Shown piece after piece: positions 15,584 through 19,388 of a stretch of 19,388 bases of DNA. Position numbers and translations under genes: made by a program. The stretch covers positions 318,970 through 338,357 of the forward strand of contig NW_027152030.1 in assembly GCF_004359215.1 (NCBI RefSeq), written 5' to 3'. This stretch comes from Bremia lactucae. Taxonomy: Eukaryota > Oomycota > Peronosporomycetes > Peronosporales > Peronosporaceae. The notes under the pieces are model-generated. The model was given only the letters and a program-made list of their open reading frames with translations. It did no database searches and had not been told where the DNA came from. Within the stretch, counting starts at the first letter, position 1. Each line of letters begins with the position of its first letter.

Positions 15584-15684
15584 GCGCAAACGAATTGATT
15601 TCTCAAAAAATTCAATAATGCGACAAAATCGAAATTTTAATTAAAAACCAATAAATGTAAAAGTATTTCTCTGTCACTTCACAT

Positions 15685-15716
15685 CAGTCACTATTGTGAC
15701 TGTTGGTTGGGGGTGA
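15685..15716 (+). promoter_or_regulatory. Leader hairpin and polypurine tract of Gypsy-B
   Basis: CAGTCAC-TATT-GTGACTG (15685-15702) is a 7-bp hairpin in the leader of the antisense ORF. GGTTGGGGGTGA precedes the LTR and acts as the likely polypurine tract. Confidence 0.65.
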
Positions 15717-16731
15717 TGACAGGGTTATCCCGTTACAAGAATACAATTAATATAAGAGAAATATTAAATTTTATTTCTTATGAGAGGAAATAAATAAAGA
15801 AGTACCAAATGATTATCTTTATTAGTTTTGACATGATAGTTCCACTATTACTAAATTTGGTAATATTAACGCAATAAACATAAGTTTATTGATTGGCCTG
15901 CCAATCGTTATTATACACGATTGTGCGGTGCGCAAGTAGGAGCCATACATAATTTGTTATTAATATATTAATGTCACAAGTAGATAGAATATCGTTATGT
16001 AGGAACTTAATTTTATGTATACAATTTAATTTTTTTTAAGTCTAAAGCCTAAGTATAACGGGCTAAAGTTGCCCCTATGTTACACAATCCCCGTTAAGTA
16101 TACTTGGTGTTTTTGAGGGGATGGTCAATTACTGAATAATAGTAATTAGACCCAACACTCGGGTGTGGTGCACATTTGTGACCAACCCTTGTGCATGTGA
16201 TGCACATGGGTGCATTCACATTAGGAGGAATGACGGCTAGCGTCATCCGTTACGCGAGGTATCTATAAAGATACGCTCGCAATACATATCAAATGATATC
16301 TATAGAGATAACATTTTAACTAGTAAAAATAGGTATTTGTATTTAATTCTATTTATTATAAATCAGTCTAAAAACTACTTCCTACTTGGTAAGTGCGGAC
16401 GAGGAGACCGCTCCCGTGACGACACTTAACCAGAGTTCTTAGTGTGTTGGGTGAGGTCGCTAACGCGCCCACCACAACTGCCTCACTCCACGCAAGAGAA
16501 GCAGGTTTAACCGCTTACTCGCTGTGCTAGGGTGTGTGCCTAAGTAGAGCGTGGTCGCATTACGACGTGCCCGCCTACACTAAGAATAAACCTTTAATAT
16601 ACTTTTTAGCTACCTATAATCTTCCTCTGCACGTCAGTGTACGTGAAGTAACCGGGCCACTTCACCTTCACTGTAATCAGTGTAGGTTGACTAGTACTGT
16701 TGTCAGTACTAGCAAAGGGTACCCCGTTGCA
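15717..16731 (+). repeat. 3' LTR of Gypsy-B, split by a nested solo LTR
   Basis: It begins TGACAGGG, ends CGTTGCA (mutated from CGTTACA) and matches the 5' LTR on both sides of the insert. The 5' LTR reads GCCTAAGAATTTA uninterrupted where this copy carries the solo LTR. A 9-bp hairpin, CTAGTACTG-TTGT-CAGTACTAG, lies at 16691-16712. Confidence 0.85.
16054..16579 (+). repeat. Nested solo D-type LTR (526 bp)
   Basis: It aligns over its length with 5641-6157. It is bounded by the 5-bp target duplication CTAAG at 16049-16053 and 16580-16584, and the empty site is visible in the 5' LTR of the same element. It starts TATAACGGGC (TG changed to TA) and ends GCCTACA. It arose by LTR-LTR recombination of a full element that jumped into Gypsy-B. 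The hairpin GCGAG-GTATC/GATAC-CTCGC (16254-16280) has a C-G pair where 5835.5841 has U.G. Confidence 0.93.
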
Positions 16732-17149
16732 TCGGGTATGCGACTTTTATTATAAGCAAGTAGTGATCAGTTATAATCTCCCGTTTGGCGAGTCAAGATT
16801 TGGTGATTCAGTATTTTAACATTTTTTGACGATATTGAAAAAGCAAGCCTTGACTTGACATGCTTGGGATAAGTGACAACGGCCCAACATACGCAATGGA
16901 TTTTTAGCAGATAGGAAAGCGCAAACTTCGGTCAAGTGGATTGAATCGATCGCGAAACGTTACGAGCCCTTAGCCTAATGAAGCTGGATGAGAAGAAGCA
17001 ATGCTCCTTAATGAACACGATCACGTCGGCGAAGCGGTGCTCAAGCGCGGACAAGGGGCCGAAAATTTGGTGCTTCCGAAGATGAAAATAGCGATTCATT
17101 GCCTATATTCTGGCGTACAAGCATTAAAAAGGTGGAATTAAAGACCTGT
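16732..17149. other. Spacer, nothing recognised
   Basis: No convincing frame or repeat. It may be the decayed front part of the Copia element that follows, but I cannot support that from the translation. Confidence 0.35.
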
Positions 17150-17640
17150 TGGAGCCAACCACGTTTCAAATGCAGTAGCGTGGCAGATCAGCTTCATTGG
17201 TGCAAGGCGATAAAATAGCTGGTATGCAGCTTCTTGGAGCATTCCGAGCCGCAAAGTTGCCACCAGAACAGCATGCTTTAAGATCAAGCGCGAACCGACG
17301 GCTCCATTGAGAAGTACAAGGCTTGTAAGGGCTAAACCAGAAAATGGAACTGAATTTACGGAAATTTTTTCGCCTATTTCAAGTATTTGACTTCGTACAT
17401 GGTGATTGCTTTGAATAAGTACTTCAGCTGACCACGATCAGTAAAATATACTGACAGCCCTTGTTTGTAGAGATATGAAGGAAGTTGAAAACTATGTCGT
17501 ACCAGAATGATTAAGTTTGATAAAGGCTTTGATTCTCTTGAGCTGATCAAGACTATTTAAGGCCTTAAACAAACTTCACGTTTGTGGAACGAAACGTTTG
17601 ATGATTTGTATGCTCGATCATTAAGCAACAAGAGCAAGAA
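17150..17640 (+). pseudogene. pol: Ty1/Copia reverse transcriptase relic
   Basis: Frames change often, but the Copia RT order is clear. About 17278-17330: KIKRE and DGSIEKYKA, the segment before the palm. About 17345-17375: GTEFTEIFSPISSI, the F.E.F.P block. About 17466-17500: DMKEVENYVVP, the 'MEQPEGY' position. 17561-17608: GLKQTSRLWNETFDDL, the hallmark of Copia RT. The preceding stretch from 17150 is weakly similar to the usual upstream pol linker. No catalytic YVDD is seen. It is an old, dead copy. Confidence 0.72.
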
Positions 17641-18185
17641 ATTCTTTAGAAGAAAGCTCGTTGCCGGTCTAGACCCATTGCAACTGTGAAAGCTCACCGA
17701 GAGTACGTCTTTACACTACTTAATATGAAAGAATGCTTTTAAGAAGTTGCAGGTCAATTTATGGCAACGCGGATATCTGGATTGCTCAGTGGTTGAAAAC
17801 AATCTCTACACGGGCACAATCATTGGCAAGGAACGTCGTATGGCTGAATTTGGGCAAGGAGAAGAGCTAAAGGAGCGCCGTAATAGATCTTTACACGCGA
17901 TGCCCTCCATGAGAGGAGCCTAGCTCTCGCCAGATCTTGCGGCCACGTCCATATCTGAAAAGTCTGCTTGATCCAGCACGTATCCTCCATGAGGAATATT
18001 GCAATCGTTTTGTACAAACAAAGCGGAACATGAGAACGAGCATTGCTTAGCAACTAGGAAATTAATGATTGCTTACTATGAAGGAAATGTTAATTCGTAT
18101 TTAATTTAGTTAATTTCCCACATACTAATACATTCTCATGGTCCTGGCTTAATATATTACTACAGTAGAACTCCTCCCAGTTTAT
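17641..18185. other. Degenerate stretch, no gene seen
   Basis: Probably further Copia debris in its first part; no motif is clear. The frame on the minus strand at 17820-18053 has no recognisable content. Hairpins of the type seen in the Gypsy parts are absent. Confidence 0.35.
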
Positions 18186-19103
18186 GTGGTTCGTCCCAAT
18201 AAGGTATTAGGGGTTATAAGGTCCATTGGGTTTATAAGGTTAAGGGGTAAATGGGTTAAGGATAAAAGCCGCAAAACGAGGGCTGTACGAATTTTTCATC
18301 GTCCACCCTTCCGAACCTTCCTAAATGAACCACCATGCCCCTCCAAACCAGCTTCCTACACCGTGATGACGGACAATGCCGCGTCGAGCTCTGCACAAAA
18401 AACAGAGGGAACCGAAGCTTACCCAGAAAGAGCTTTCAGCATGTTAAATGCGCAGTTCCACGTCAAAGTGAGCCAAGTAACGATATCTAACACCCTCAAT
18501 CGAGCTGCTGATCTCCTTGCTAGTGCAGTCACTAGAACAGGTGGAGCCAAAAATACACCGGACAGTCAAGTACCCCTGATGGAAAGTGCACTGGTGAATG
18601 GTTTCAATCAAATTATAATTGAATCAGCACGAGCGGAGAGCTCCTGAAGTCCAAGGGGACGTCTTTCTCGCCGAGCTCTACCCTGAAGTTTGTTCGAATT
18701 CTCAAATGGGTGATTCCACGTCTCAAGGCGCGTTATGGCATCAAATCCTTCCGCTGGTTTGGTTAGAGGGGTTCTGTGGACATGGCTCTTATTGCTGATG
18801 CCGGCCTGGACTTCGCGAAATCAGGTTCGCTCTTTGCGATACAAAAATCCAATGGATATTCGCAACTTGTTGTACTATCCAGAAGAAGATATTATCACCT
18901 ACGTACTCTCTGACCAGGAAGTCAGCCTGCCAGTGAGGGAAGTGGAAGAGATCAGTGAAGACAATGCTGCCCTGGACGACGATATTGGGGATTTTTCAAT
19001 TGTCAAGATAATCCATGAATTGAACCACCCTCGAAGCATTGACACTTTTCTGGCTTCAAGAAGGCGATCAGACGGAAAATTTGACAGCGTGAGAATAAAA
19101 TAA
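18186..19103 (+). pseudogene. pogo/Tigger-like (CENP-B type) transposase lacking its catalytic core
   Basis: The frame 18186-18647 has a likely true start at ATG 18366 (MTDNAASSSAQK). It contains a helix-turn-helix, FHVKVSQVTISNTL (about 18456-18497), then LMESALVNGFNQ, the order of the N-terminal CENP-B/Tc5 DNA-binding region. After the TGA at 18645, the second DNA-binding part continues in another frame as LKARYGIKSFRWFG, with GSVDMALIAD up to about 18800. The sequence then jumps to the C-terminal tail, NPMDIRNLLYYPEED with an acidic end (about 18844-19103). The DDE domain, normally some 200 residues or more, is gone. A transposase of this type would cut and paste its element in the nucleus. 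Family placement rests on motif order. Confidence 0.72.
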
Positions 19104-19123
19104 GAGAAATTCGAGTAACAAAA

Positions 19124-19387
19124 CTACTGAAGATGACTTGTCCGACCCTCATAATCGGGCGGCATGCCAAACATGAAGTCCAGACTTACTGACTTCCAAC
19201 ACCTGGTTGGAATCGGTAGCGGCTTCAGTGGCGCACTGCTGGACGGTGCAGGCTTAATGCGCTGACACTGTTCGCAAGAGCGAATATAGTTGGCCACCCA
19301 TCTATATAGATGTGGCCACCAAAATTCCTCTGACACTCGTAAAAATGTATTTTCACGGCCCAGATGCCCACTAGATGGCGCATCATG
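19124..19387 (-). pseudogene. pol: Ty3/Gypsy integrase N-terminal fragment, minus strand
   Basis: The frame is open from the right window edge to the stop at 19124. HDAPSSGHLGREN and CEQCQRIKP form the HHCC zinc finger, with FWWPHLYRWVANYIRSC between them. It then enters the catalytic core at VSLDFMFGMPPD, containing the first Asp. It breaks off next to the pogo relic, whose insertion or deletion probably truncated it. The rest of the element would lie outside the window. It is better preserved than Gypsy-B and belongs to a separate copy. Confidence 0.85.
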
Positions 19388-19388
19388 G

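Larger units (their letters stand above)
8071..16731 (+). mobile_element. Ty3/Gypsy retrotransposon 'Gypsy-B', complete but decayed
   Basis: It has 5' LTR, primer-binding site, gag, protease, RT, RNase H, integrase, antisense ORF, polypurine tract and 3' LTR. After removing a nested solo LTR and its target duplication it measures about 8.1 kb. The domain order RT-RNase H-integrase marks Ty3/Gypsy. Every coding domain has stops or frameshifts. The flanking five bases (TGCTG at 8066-8070, TCGGG after 16731) do not match, so one flank was rearranged after insertion. Confidence 0.9.

Noticed and set aside
15345..15644. Plus-strand 99-codon frame near the Gypsy-B 3' end
   Set aside because: The opposite strand carries the start of the antisense ORF, with the expected position and similarity; the plus frame is its shadow.
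8066..16736. Target-site duplication around Gypsy-B
   Set aside because: TGCTG and TCGGG do not match; at least one flank must have been rearranged, so no duplication is claimed.
17556..17569. 14-bp palindrome TTTAAGGCCTTAAA in the Copia relic
   Set aside because: A single AT-rich palindrome without a loop, in a region otherwise free of hairpins; it fits chance.
17820..18053. 77-codon minus-strand frame
   Set aside because: No recognisable motif, no neighbour on that strand, and placed in degenerate Copia debris.

Overview
The window looks like a gene-poor, transposon-filled stretch of an oomycete genome, probably a Phytophthora or downy-mildew relative. The evidence is Ty3/Gypsy proteins of the type I know from Peronosporales (RT stretch GLSNAPATFNRCV, integrase tail RFIGPFTVVEEV), LTRs that begin TGTAACGG and end CCGTTACA, a Ty1/Copia relic, and a pogo/Tigger-type transposase relic with a C-terminal MDIRNLL..PEE block. 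Species assignment is inference. No intact host gene, rRNA, tRNA or CRISPR array is visible.

Layout. (1) 3-335: the end of an unrecognised open frame, then an AT-rich spacer. (2) 737-3564: the 5' half of a Gypsy element ('Gypsy-E': LTR, primer-binding site, decayed gag, protease, start of RT). It runs into exactly 100 N (3565-3664), an assembly gap. (3) 3665-6157: the 3' half of a different Gypsy element ('Gypsy-D': integrase C-terminus, broken chromodomain, antisense ORF, polypurine tract, 3' LTR). (4) 6158-8070: a minus-strand composite with an E-type LTR piece, polypurine tract, an ORF antisense to its element, a B-type leader and a B-type LTR piece, but no gag or pol. (5) 8071-16731: a nearly full-length decayed Gypsy element ('Gypsy-B', about 8.1 kb), whose 3' LTR is split by a solo D-type LTR with a perfect 5-bp target duplication. 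(6) 16732-19388: spacer, Copia RT relic, spacer, a pogo-like transposase that lost its catalytic core, and the zinc-finger part of another Gypsy integrase on the minus strand.

Two features are not explained by ordinary Gypsy anatomy. First, the Gypsy-derived DNA is packed with short perfect hairpins: I located 44 with stems of 8-14 bp and loops of 3-10 nt between 737 and 16731, against about 2-3 expected by chance in a window this size. They lie in LTR, gag, protease, linker, RT, RNase H, integrase and antisense-ORF sequence alike, and I saw none in the non-Gypsy flanks. Between E and B, several homologous hairpins differ by paired compensatory substitutions, and others by U.G intermediates. 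Second, three separate Gypsy relics carry an ORF antisense to the element, between pol and the 3' LTR. Its ATG lies 130-134 bp from the LTR edge in all three, and a hairpin sits in each leader. Together they suggest a Gypsy lineage with a structured genome and an extra antisense gene. All copies here are dead, so intact relatives are needed to test function.
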